From assembly GCA_002331335.1 (NCBI GenBank), contig DCZO01000033.1, positions 1 through 10,657 on the forward strand: DNA of 10,657 nt, written 5' to 3'. The notes under the pieces were generated by a model that made no database searches, had not been told where the DNA came from, and saw nothing but the letters and a program-made list of their open reading frames with translations. The DNA is from Nitrospira sp. UBA2082 (lineage in GTDB: Bacteria > Nitrospirota > Nitrospiria > Nitrospirales > Nitrospiraceae). Both the position numbers and the translations under genes were made by a program. This document shows, one piece after another, positions 1 to 8,100 of the stretch; the first letter of the stretch is position 1; every line of letters starts with the position of its first letter.

Positions 1-46
1 CAGCGAGACAGATGCTCGATAAAAGAACCGTTGATCTGTCCCGTGG

Positions 47-84
47 GGTCCTCTGTCCCGGCGACTGACCGGAACAGGAGGACC
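47..84 (+). repeat. Imperfect inverted repeat (strong hairpin)
   Basis: GGTCCTC (47-53) pairs with GAGGACC (78-84), TGT (54-56) with ACA (74-76), and CCGG (58-61) with CCGG (69-72), around a 7-base loop. There is one C-A mismatch and one bulged G. No T-tract follows, so it is not a terminator by itself. It may be part of a folded leader RNA. Its right arm contains the purine word CAGGAGGA (75-82), which could act as a ribosome binding site hidden in the stem. Confidence 0.5.
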
Positions 85-95
85 CAGCGGACTGG

Positions 96-224
96 ATGAA
101 CATGAAGGGCCGTAGGGCAATCGGTTCCATTGGACCGGTTGCAGTACAAGCCAACCGAGCTGCGTCGACACTGGTCGCGCATACCGGTTGGCTTTTTTGT
201 TTTAGGGCTTTCACGAGGTGGTGA
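96..224 (+). CDS. Possible 42-residue leader peptide (weak)
   Basis: A small reading frame starts at ATG 96 (a second ATG is at 102). Its stop, TGA 222-224, overlaps the ATG (224) of the first DabB gene by one base, which is the geometry of translational coupling. The only purine-rich site, AGGAGG at 76-81, lies 14 bases upstream of the start, which is far. The translation (begins MNMKGRRAIGS, ends RAFTRW) has no recognisable domain or membrane segment. It reads straight through the terminator-like hairpin at 148-198, so a translating ribosome could disrupt that stem. It has no run of a single regulatory codon. It may equally be a chance frame. Confidence 0.18.
   Translation: MNMKGRRAIGSIGPVAVQANRAASTLVAHTGWLFCFRAFTRW
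148..202 (+). terminator. Terminator-like hairpin / candidate attenuator
   Basis: AAGCCAACCG (148-157) and CGGTTGGCTT (185-194) form a perfect 10-bp inverted repeat around a 27-base loop. It is followed by TTTTTTGTTTT (193-203), the form of an intrinsic terminator. It ends only about 20 bases before the first DabB start, so it sits in the path of operon transcription unless the operon promoter lies after it. A competing helix is possible: CGGTTG (136-141) can pair with CAACCG (152-157), the same bases the terminator needs. This suggests an attenuator with alternative folds. It could instead be the terminator of an upstream gene. Confidence 0.55.
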
Positions 225-1924
225 TGTCTGCGGTGTTGCTTGTACCGCTGCTTCCGTTGATCGCCGCTCTTATCGTGAGCGTCGGGAGCGAGGCCACACG
301 TCACGCTCGCGCGAAGATCGCCGCCTGGCCGATCGGTGCGGCCTTCTTCGGAGCCATCGTCACGCTTTTCACGGTTGCCACGGAAGGCCCGATTGTGCTT
401 CGGCTGTACGATCCGGGCGCGGCCACTGTGCTGGCCGTCCCGATCGGCCTGTACGTCGATCGGTTGAGCGCGGTCATGATGGTGTTGATCTCCGGCATCG
501 GCACAATCATTTATACCTATTCCGTCGAGTACATGTACCAAGATCTACATGAGCGGCGGTATCTCACCCTGATCGGCTTAACGGTGTTTGTCCTCCTCTG
601 CATGGTGTCCAGCGCGAACTTGCTGATGCTGTTCATCCTCTGGCAGGTATTGAGTTACCTCCTCTATCTCCTTGTCCACAATCATAGCCACCAAGAGACG
701 CTGAACAGTGCGTTTCGAACCTTCACGCTCTTGCGGGTCGGTGACGTCGCCTTCTTAGGGGGGACCGTCCTCGCCTACTCGCTGTACGGTACGCTGGAAT
801 TTCCTGGTCTGTTCGCCGCCGCCGCGCAATCGACGGCCACTGTATCCCTGCTCCCCGGTGTCGAATTCAACGGCGCGACGGCGGTCACCTTGCTGCTCCT
901 TGTCGGCGGCATGAGTAAGTCCGCCCAGTTTCCACTGTACGGGTGGCTTCCTCGCTATCTCTATGCCCCGACGTCCGTGACTGCCTTGCTGCACGCGGGC
1001 ATTATCAATGCCGCAGGCTTTCTCATCAACCGCCTCGCTCCGCTCTTCGGGATAAGCTCAACTACGCTGCACATCGCCCTCGTGATCGGGACGCTGACAG
1101 CCATCCTCGGTGCAACGATGATGCTGGTGCAGAACGACATCAAGAACATGCTCGGCTTCTCGACGATCGGCCAAATGGGCTACATGGTTATGGAGTGCGG
1201 TCTCGGCGCCTTTTCGCTCGCGGTCTTTCACCTAATCGCCCATGGTCTGTTCAAAGCGACGGTGTTCCTGTACAGCGGCAATGTCATTCACAAGGCAAGA
1301 CAGGAACCGATGCGCCCCCATCCGGGACATGAGGCGGAGGAAGGCAGTTACTCACCCCTGACCTGGACGACCGGATTTCTCACGACCCTGCTGATTCCCT
1401 TAGTCATCCTCCTGGCGACTCACGGTGTGTTACGTATCCCGCTGCTGGAATCCCAGGGCACCGTCATCTTTCTCTTTTTTATCTGGATCACGTCTTCGCA
1501 AGCGATCTTGACGCTGACTCGATTGCGGGCCGTGGCGTCGTGGAAGGTGTCCGCGGCGATGTTGCTGACCCTTTTGTTCATCGTGTTCGTCTATCTGTTT
1601 GCCGTCGAATCGTTCACGTCGTTCCTGTACCCGAACCCGGAGGAAGTGGCCTTGTACTTCAAGGCCGGCGATCTTCCCGACTGGCTCTTTGACTTCCTGC
1701 TCGCGGCGGCGACCATGGTAACGATTGGGGGCTGGATCTATTTATACATGCGGGCCCATGGCCGGACCCTGTGGACGCCGGCATGGTTCAACGGTATCCG
1801 GTTCCACCTCTATGTGCTGTTCCTGAATCGACTCTATGTGGACACGGTGTTATATCGAGTGGCTCATACCCTGACATCCGCCATCCAGCGCTTGGATAAA
1901 CGCGCCCAAGAACGCGCGTTTTGA
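224..1924 (+). CDS. dabB: DabB-like NuoL-family membrane subunit, copy 1
   Basis: A 566-residue polytopic membrane protein of the NuoL/MrpA/DabB antiporter family (Proton_antipo_M), about the usual DabB length. In DAB complexes DabB is thought to carry the cation flux that drives CO2 hydration by DabA. Seen here: Lys232 in GGMSKSAQ (the TM7 lysine), the following LLHAGIIN segment, Lys307 in QNDIKN, and Lys344 in HGLFKAT, all family landmarks. The TM5 position that is Glu in complex I NuoL is Gln141 (LWQVLSY). I chose ATG 224 over GTG 218 or 221 because GAGG at 215-218 is then well spaced as a ribosome binding site. The C-terminal ~40 residues are basic and probably cytoplasmic. It is the first gene of the operon and is about 70% identical by eye to the next gene. 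Lack of other complex I genes nearby argues against true NuoL. Confidence 0.85.
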   Translation: MSAVLLVPLLPLIAALIVSVGSEATRHARAKIAAWPIGAAFFGAIVTLFTVATEGPIVLRLYDPGAATVLAVPIGLYVDRLSAVMMVLISGIGTIIYTYSVEYMYQDLHERRYLTLIGLTVFVLLCMVSSANLLMLFILWQVLSYLLYLLVHNHSHQETLNSAFRTFTLLRVGDVAFLGGTVLAYSLYGTLEFPGLFAAAAQSTATVSLLPGVEFNGATAVTLLLLVGGMSKSAQFPLYGWLPRYLYAPTSVTALLHAGIINAAGFLINRLAPLFGISSTTLHIALVIGTLTAILGATMMLVQNDIKNMLGFSTIGQMGYMVMECGLGAFSLAVFHLIAHGLFKATVFLYSGNVIHKARQEPMRPHPGHEAEEGSYSPLTWTTGFLTTLLIPLVILLATHGVLRIPLLESQGTVIFLFFIWITSSQAILTLTRLRAVASWKVSAAMLLTLLFIVFVYLFAVESFTSFLYPNPEEVALYFKAGDLPDWLFDFLLAAATMVTIGGWIYLYMRAHGRTLWTPAWFNGIRFHLYVLFLNRLYVDTVLYRVAHTLTSAIQRLDKRAQERAF

Positions 1925-1969
1925 CCGCGCCGGCGGAGCGATGCTGAGGTCTGAGTTCGGAACCATCCG

Positions 1970-1997
1970 CAACCGGTCCTCAGCTGGACGCCGGTTG
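1970..1997 (+). repeat. Hairpin in the gap between the two dabB copies
   Basis: CAACCGG (1970-1976) pairs with CCGGTTG (1991-1997), and TCC (1977-1979) with GGA (1986-1988), leaving a 2-base bulge. No T-tract follows, so it should not terminate transcription. The rest of the 188-base gap (1925-2112) holds no reading frame I would defend. The words CCGGTTGG (1991-1998) and GGTCCTC (1975-1981) also occur in the leader at 184-191 and 47-53, suggesting that this gap may be a decayed copy of the leader. It could act as an RNA-processing or stability element that sets the ratio of the two copies. Confidence 0.4.
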
Positions 1998-2112
1998 GTC
2001 CGCCCCGGACGAGCGTGAAGGTACCGTATTAATGGCTTATCGGCCCATCCTCGCGGGAAGCATCGCGGTCGCCCCGGGGGGAAACCATTTTTCAGCCGAC
2101 TGAGAGAAACAC

Positions 2113-3819
2113 GTGCTTCTGTCGCTGGTACTCATCGTTCCATTGCTCCTCCTGGTCGCCGCCGGCATCGTGATGATCGGGGGTGATGCGTCGCGTTTCA
2201 CCCGCGCGAAGGCGGCTGCCTACCCCATCGGTCTGGCATTCCTCGGCGCCGGCGGCGCGCTGGTCCTGGTCACATCGCAGGGCCCCGTTACCGTCCGATT
2301 CTACGATCCTTCTTCCGTCGCATCTTTCATTATTCCCATCGGTTTCTATGTCGACCGACTGAGCGCGGTCATGATGACGTTGATCACGGGAGTCAGCACC
2401 ATCATTTACTGCTACTCGACGAGCTACATGTACCAGGATCGTCATGCGCGCCGGTATCTCGCGCTGATTTGCCTGACCGACTTCGTGTTGATCTGCATGG
2501 TCTCGAGCGGGAACTTCATGATGCTGTTTCTCTTTTGGCAACTCCTCAGCTACCTGCTCTACCTGCTCGCGCACAACCATGTCCATGCCGGAACGCTGGC
2601 GGGCGCCTTCAAGACGTTTACGCTGTTGCGTGTTGCCGATACGGCGTTTCTTGCCGGCATCGTGCTCGCGTATCAACTCTACGGCACCCTCGAATTCCAC
2701 GAGCTGTTTGCCAGAGCGGCCGCTGCACCCATGACTATTTCGGTTCTGCCTGAGCTGGAGGTCAGCGCCGCCACGGCGGTGACCTTCCTCCTGTTTATCG
2801 GCGCGATGGGCAAATCAGCCCAGGTTCCGCTGCACCTGTGGCTGCCGGGATCGCTGTTCGCTCCCACGCCGGTCCACGCCTTGTTGCACGCGGGCATCAT
2901 CAATGCCGGAGGTTTTCTCATCAACCGCCTCGCTCCGCTCTTCGGCATGAGTTCCACCACCCTGCATGTCGCGTTCGTCGTCGGGACCGTGACAGCCGCC
3001 CTCGGCGCGACGATGATGCTGGTGCAAAACGATATCAAGAAGACTCTCGGCTTTTCGACGATCGGTCAAATGGGTTACATGATTATGGAATGCGGATTCG
3101 GAGCCTTCTCATTGGCCGTGTTCCATTTGATCGCTCATGGTCTCTTCAAGGCCACGGTCTTCCTCAATTGTGGAAATGTCATCCATAAGGCTCGACAAGA
3201 ACCGCATTTCCCCCCTCTGGACAATGAGGATGACGGAACAGGATTCTCGCGCTTGACGTGGTCGACAGGGTTTGTCACGAGTCTATTTATTCCGCTGCTC
3301 ATCTTATTGATTACACACGGTGTCCTGCGCAGTCCATTGCTGGAATCCCAGGGCACCGTCATTATTCTTTTTTTTATTTGGATCACCTCATCGCAGGCCA
3401 TCTTGACCCTGACTCGTCTGCGCCAAGTTGCGTCCTGGAAAGTCTCAGCAGCCATGCTCGCGACTCTGCTGTTCATCGTCTTCGTGTATCTGTTCGCCGT
3501 CGAGTCATTCACCGCATTCCTCTACCCCAACCCGGACGAAGTGGCGTCGTATTTCAAGGCCGCCGATCTCCCGGACTGGCTCTTCGACCTCATTGTCGTG
3601 ATGGCCACGCTCATGACGGTTTGCGGCTGGACCTATTTATACCTGCGCGCCCACGGCCGGACCATTTGGATGCCGGCCTGGATCGAATGCCTAAGGATTC
3701 GTCTCTATACTGTGTTCCTTAATAGGATCTATGCCGATGAGCTCTATCAGCTGATCGGTTCGATGACCGCGCAACTGGTTCATCGGATCAACAAGCTGGA
3801 ACGCGGGTGGTCTCGATGA
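2113..3819 (+). CDS. dabB: DabB-like NuoL-family membrane subunit, copy 2
   Basis: A 568-residue paralogue of the preceding gene, aligning end to end with few gaps. It keeps Lys234 (GAMGKSAQ), LLHAGIIN, Lys309 (QNDIKK) and Lys346 (HGLFKAT), so the half-channel lysines expected of a working NuoL/DabB protein are present. Like copy 1 it has Gln (Gln143, FWQLLSY) where NuoL has the TM5 Glu. The copies diverge most in the hydrophilic loop after HKARQEP (about residues 359-376) and in the last 50 residues, the likely partner-specific surfaces. The start is GTG 2113 by alignment with copy 1; only a weak GAGAG (2102-2106) precedes it. The last codons overlap the next gene in an ATGA. Two full-length DabB copies next to one DabA is unusual relative to the well-studied two-subunit DAB, so either copy may be the main DabA partner. 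Confidence 0.85.
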   Translation: MLLSLVLIVPLLLLVAAGIVMIGGDASRFTRAKAAAYPIGLAFLGAGGALVLVTSQGPVTVRFYDPSSVASFIIPIGFYVDRLSAVMMTLITGVSTIIYCYSTSYMYQDRHARRYLALICLTDFVLICMVSSGNFMMLFLFWQLLSYLLYLLAHNHVHAGTLAGAFKTFTLLRVADTAFLAGIVLAYQLYGTLEFHELFARAAAAPMTISVLPELEVSAATAVTFLLFIGAMGKSAQVPLHLWLPGSLFAPTPVHALLHAGIINAGGFLINRLAPLFGMSSTTLHVAFVVGTVTAALGATMMLVQNDIKKTLGFSTIGQMGYMIMECGFGAFSLAVFHLIAHGLFKATVFLNCGNVIHKARQEPHFPPLDNEDDGTGFSRLTWSTGFVTSLFIPLLILLITHGVLRSPLLESQGTVIILFFIWITSSQAILTLTRLRQVASWKVSAAMLATLLFIVFVYLFAVESFTAFLYPNPDEVASYFKAADLPDWLFDLIVVMATLMTVCGWTYLYLRAHGRTIWMPAWIECLRIRLYTVFLNRIYADELYQLIGSMTAQLVHRINKLERGWSR

Positions 3820-5102
3820 CGGACCTGTTCATCTCATGGCTGTCAGCCGGGATTCCACTTGCGGGCGCGCTCGTCTGTCGAGCCTTGTGGTCAGACCCCT
3901 ACCGCGTGAAGATGTCTGCGATCGTCTGGTCTGCCATCAGCCTGGTGTCGATCGTCGGAGTCGCCGGCAGGATTCCGACTCAGCCCGATGGTCTCTTACC
4001 GCTCTATCTGCTGCCGCTCGCAGCCTTGGTGTCTTCATTAGGCCAACCGGTTCACGAGAACCATCGTCTCTCCTGGACCATGACTTTGGTCTTTCTCGGA
4101 TTGGGAATGGGCGTGCTCACCGCCGGGAATCCGTTCGGCCTGCTCTGTCAGATTGTGCTCATGCTGATCATCATGCTTCTCCTGTACCGTCACCACACCA
4201 CGCTCTGGCCCATCTCCTGGTGGGGCATCAACTCCTTCGCGATCGCAGTCGTCGGCGCGGGCCTTTCTCTCGCGGCTGGCCCGCCCATCTCATCAGTGGC
4301 ATCCTTGGCGACTTGTGCCGTTCTGCTGCCGCTCATGCCGTTTCATGACGGATATCTCACCGCGCTGACCAGACTGCCGGGTAGTTTGCCGCCGTTCATT
4401 GTGTTGCTGCTGCCTGTGCTTGGCCTTCACAGACTGGCGACAGTCATGCCGACGATGCCGAATGAATTCGTTGCGGTCGTGAGCCTCCTGGCTCTGGTCA
4501 GCTCGCTATATGGCGCGATCAAGGCATTGGCCCAGTCGCGCGTCCGTCTCTTGGTTGGCTACGGCAGCATCTCATTCTTTTCGATCCTCTGGTGGTTTGT
4601 GGCCGGAGCTCACCAGGCGACACCACGCGCGGCCGTGCTGGCCGGAGCAGTCGGCCTTGCTACCGGCGGACTGTTGGTCGCATGGCAGGTGATCCGTACA
4701 AGATACGGCGACGATGTGGACCCGCAAGCCATCAGCGGCTTGGCCGCGGCGATGCCGAAATACGCCGTTCTGCTTTCTCTCTTGGGTCTGGCTGCGATGG
4801 GAATCCCTCCCTTCGGGGTGTTCGCCGGATTCATGGGGTTGCTGCTGACCGCACCACCCTCTTCCACGATCGGCCTGCTCATCGCGCTCACGGCTTGGCT
4901 TGCCGCTTCGTGGTACATCATGCAGATGGTGCAACAGTTACTCTTCGGCGCGCGCCGGCCGGATTTGCGCTATGCCGATCTCCGGCATCCCGAATTTACG
5001 TCGCTGTTGCTCGTGGTGCTGGCCCTGCTGGCGCTCGGCTTGGCCCCGACCAGCTTGTATGCGTTTGATCAGACTCCGAATACGACTGTGGCCATGGATT
5101 GA
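3816..5102 (+). CDS. Small degenerate NuoM-like membrane protein
   Basis: A 428-residue, very hydrophobic protein with roughly a dozen membrane segments. Its second half resembles NuoM/NuoN antiporter subunits: PFHDG (176-179 region) sits where NuoM has PFHTWLPDAH, QSRVRLLVGYGS (240-250) matches the QTDIKRLLAYSS segment, and MGIPPFGVFAGF (328-339) matches the LPGLSGFVGEF segment. Key charges are lost: the TM7 lysine position is hydrophobic (near Leu170), the next conserved lysine is absent, and the Glu of GEF is gone. It therefore probably does not pump and may be a structural third membrane subunit. ATG 3816 is chosen because it overlaps the previous stop (ATGA), with GGGTGG upstream; GTG 3807 is an alternative. 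DabA follows after 8 bases, so cotranslation is likely. It is not a standard DAB subunit and I have no established name for it. Confidence 0.75.
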   Translation: MTDLFISWLSAGIPLAGALVCRALWSDPYRVKMSAIVWSAISLVSIVGVAGRIPTQPDGLLPLYLLPLAALVSSLGQPVHENHRLSWTMTLVFLGLGMGVLTAGNPFGLLCQIVLMLIIMLLLYRHHTTLWPISWWGINSFAIAVVGAGLSLAAGPPISSVASLATCAVLLPLMPFHDGYLTALTRLPGSLPPFIVLLLPVLGLHRLATVMPTMPNEFVAVVSLLALVSSLYGAIKALAQSRVRLLVGYGSISFFSILWWFVAGAHQATPRAAVLAGAVGLATGGLLVAWQVIRTRYGDDVDPQAISGLAAAMPKYAVLLSLLGLAAMGIPPFGVFAGFMGLLLTAPPSSTIGLLIALTAWLAASWYIMQMVQQLLFGARRPDLRYADLRHPEFTSLLLVVLALLALGLAPTSLYAFDQTPNTTVAMD

Positions 5103-5110
5103 CCTCTCGC

Positions 5111-8100
5111 ATGGAACCGCTAGACCACGTTACCGACATTGAATCCAGACGAATGGAATTGCGCGGGGTCGTCCGCCTGGCGGGCGAGGTCATCTCGCAA
5201 TACTGGCCGATGCGGACTTTCGTCCATCATAATCCGTTACACAGCATTGAATATTTGCCGTTCGAGGAAGCCGTCAGGCGCGGGAAGCAGTTTATGGGCG
5301 GCAACGGCTATCTTCCCAGTCATCTGTATCGGGAATACCTCAAAGCCGGTCGAATCCGGTCAACTCATCTTGATGACGCGCTCAAGCCGCGAGTCATCGA
5401 TAAAAATGTGTCGATCGGGTCGCACACCGTCACGCACGGCTCGGTCTTGCACGCCTGTCTGGCTGAAGGACTTTGCGCTCCGGCCATGGAACCGCTTGAC
5501 GATCAACTGGAAGATCCTGACAGGCCGCTGATCGCGACACTGGCCCGAAAACTGGAGGGCGTACTTCGTCCTTTTTCCCTGGAGGATCGGATCCGAAAAG
5601 TCGTGGATGAGAACCAAGCAGCCCTCTGCCGGTGGCTTACACTCTCGCACTGGTGTGACGAGACGCTCGGCACACAGATCGTCCAGCAGATCAATGAACA
5701 AATGATCAAGTGGTGCGCAGCCTTCCTGGACGAAGGTCATGCCACATGGACCATGCCCGGGCGTGAAAAGGGTCTGTACGAAGCCTGGAAGGCCATGGCC
5801 TCCCACGAATGGTCTCCTTGTGGAATCAAGGACAGTGGCAGGAAAATCGCGCAGCTTCCGAACTATCCCGAAGACGCGCTTCTCGAAAGCCTGGATGCGT
5901 TTGGGATTCCCTCTGAACTGCTACAAGATTACTTATCGTTACAATTGACGGCCCTGCCCGGTTGGGCCGGCTTCATCAAGTGGCGTGGAGAACAACGTGA
6001 GTATCCCTGGCAGCAAGCTTACCCGGTCGGCCTGGTGAAGTTTCTGGCGATTCGTCTCTGGTACTCACGGGAACTGGTCCAACAGGCTTGTAAAGACCAT
6101 CTCGACATCGACGGGCGATACGAGGCCGTGATGGCCTACATGCGCGACTATCCCGACGAATATTATCTTCGACGGCAGCGTGTGGCAGGACGGTTGCCGG
6201 CGCTTTATGCCGAGGAAGTCGACCGACTCTCGCATCGAAATGGGCAAAGCTGGAACAATATCCTCACACGATACCGTGCCGAAGTCATTCCCCGGCTGCA
6301 AGCGGCCGTTCGTCGTGGAGCCGCGCGGCGGCTTCTCGCCCTGGCCCGTTCGTTGGACATTGGAGCACCCGCGCTGATTGAAAGCGCCCCCGCAGACCTC
6401 AAGCAAGTCGTCGACTGGATGGAGGCCTTTCCCGAATCAGACCATGGACCGATATGGCTCAAAGCCCTGGAAGCCGGCTACCAAGAGCATCTGTTAGGAT
6501 GCTTACGCGCGCAGACCGAGCACGCCGCTCCCCCGGAGACGTCACGCCCGTACTCACAGTCCGTCTACTGCATCGACGTGCGCTCCGAACCGTTCCGCCG
6601 TCATCTCGAATCGATCGGCCCCCACGAAACCTACGGCTTCGCCGGCTTCTTTGCCGCCTTCATCCGCTACCGAGCCTGGGGGAAGGAGCATGATACGGAA
6701 CAGTTCCCGGTGATCATGCGGCCGAAGAACGAGGTCCGCGAGATACCTCGCTATCTCGATCAAAAGGTATCGCTGCACGCGGCGCGGATTAAATGGGTGC
6801 AGGCGGGTCATACGCTCTTGCACGATCTGAAGGAAAATGTCGTGACACCCTATGTCATGGTGGAATCGCTCGGATGGTTCTACGGCCTGCCAATTTTCGG
6901 TAAGACCTTGGTCCCGGCGCTCTATCAGCGCTGGACCGCCTGGTTGCGAGGGTTATTCGTTCCTACTTTGGCGACCACGTTGACGATCGACAAGCTGGCA
7001 CCGAGTGAAACGGCGGAGATGCTTGAAGCGGAGCAACAAGCCGTAATCCGAGAAGCCTTGCACGAACAACTCGGGCTCCGCAGTTCCCGTATCTCCCCTG
7101 CGCTCGTCGAAGGCTTGCGCCAGCGCGCTCTGACGATGGGAGGAGACTCGGAGCCGCCGATCGCTGCCGAAGAAATCGAGCGGGCCGGACTGACACCAGA
7201 CACGATCAACGCGTTTGTCGAAACCCTTCGACGGCAATACGACCTGACGCTGCGATCCGCGTCACGACACAAGGAACGACTCACCAGAACCGGTTTCACC
7301 TTGGACGAGCAGGTCCTGACCGTCGACACTGCGCTCCGCATGATGGGACTGACCAAGAACTTCGCACGGCTTGTCCTCTTCTGCGCTCACGGGAGCACAT
7401 CGGACAACAATCCCTACGAATCCGCGCTCGATTGCGGGGCCTGCGGCGGCAATGAAGGCAAGCCCAATGCCCGTGCACTGGCGATGATGGCAAACAATCT
7501 CAAGGTCCGCGAGCGAATTGCCAAGCTGGGGATCGGCATTCCATCCGACACTCATTTTCTTGCCGGCCAGATGGATACGACGACCGATGTCATACGGCTG
7601 TTCGACCTCGAAGACGCTCCACCTACCCATCGCGCGGACATCGCCCGACTCCAAGAAGATCTCAAGGAAGCCTCTGCCCTCACCAGCCTAGAACGGTGTA
7701 CGCGCTTTCCAGGGATTCAACAAGATGTCACGAAAACGGAGGCCGAGGCGCATGTCCGCAAGCGGAGCGTGGACTGGAGTCAAGTCAGGCCGGAATGGGG
7801 TTTATCAAACAATACCGCGTTCCTGATCGGGCGGCGACAACTGACGAAAGGACTGGACTTGAGCGGCCGGGTCTTCCTGCACTCGTACGATTATCGAGAA
7901 GATCCGAGCAATCGATTGCTCGAAGTGCTCCTCACGGCGCCTCAGGTTGTCGCCCAATGGATCAACATGGAACATTATTTTTCCACTGTTGATAACGAGG
8001 TTTTCGGCAGCGGGAGCAAGATCTATCATAATGTAGTCGGCCGGCTCGGCATCATGTCTGGGCCATGGAGCGATCTCCGGCTGGGATTGGCGAGACAAAC

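Larger units (their letters stand above)
1..223 (+). promoter_or_regulatory. Structured leader upstream of the carbon-uptake operon
   Basis: This gene-poor stretch is unusually rich in inverted repeats. Positions 7-13 pair perfectly with 34-40 (7 bp). Positions 47-61 pair with 69-84, with one C-A mismatch and one bulged G. Positions 122-127 pair with 132-137, including one G-U. A terminator-like hairpin at 148-194 closes the region. The word CTGTCCCG occurs twice, at 36-43 and 53-60. I see no convincing -10/-35 pair, so the promoter may lie upstream of the window. One frame ends with a stop at 20-22 (tail SETDAR), which could be the last codons of an upstream gene, but this cannot be decided here. 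I infer a structured 5' untranslated region that controls the operon; it matches no riboswitch class I can name. Confidence 0.5.

Noticed and set aside
1..68. Tail of an upstream gene
   Set aside because: Three frames end at 22, 68 and 99, and none has enough sequence to judge; the inverted repeats fit an untranslated region better.
2027..2033. TATTAAT as a -10 box for dabB copy 2
   Set aside because: The nearest -35-like TTGGTC (1995-2000) is 26 bases away, too far for a standard promoter.
2092..2700. Long minus-strand frame (202 codons) opposite dabB copy 2
   Set aside because: It is antisense to a clear membrane-protein gene; its charged Asp/Glu/Arg/Gln-rich translation is the expected shadow of hydrophobic codons.
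224..5102. Fragment of a complex I (nuo), Mrp antiporter or hydrogenase operon
   Set aside because: No quinone-site, iron-sulfur, NuoK/NuoJ-like or Mrp partner genes are present, and dabA and the PII-like gene follow directly.
5360..7654. Several minus-strand frames of 65-150 codons within dabA
   Set aside because: They are antisense to a gene with conserved catalytic motifs and have no ribosome binding sites or recognisable domains.
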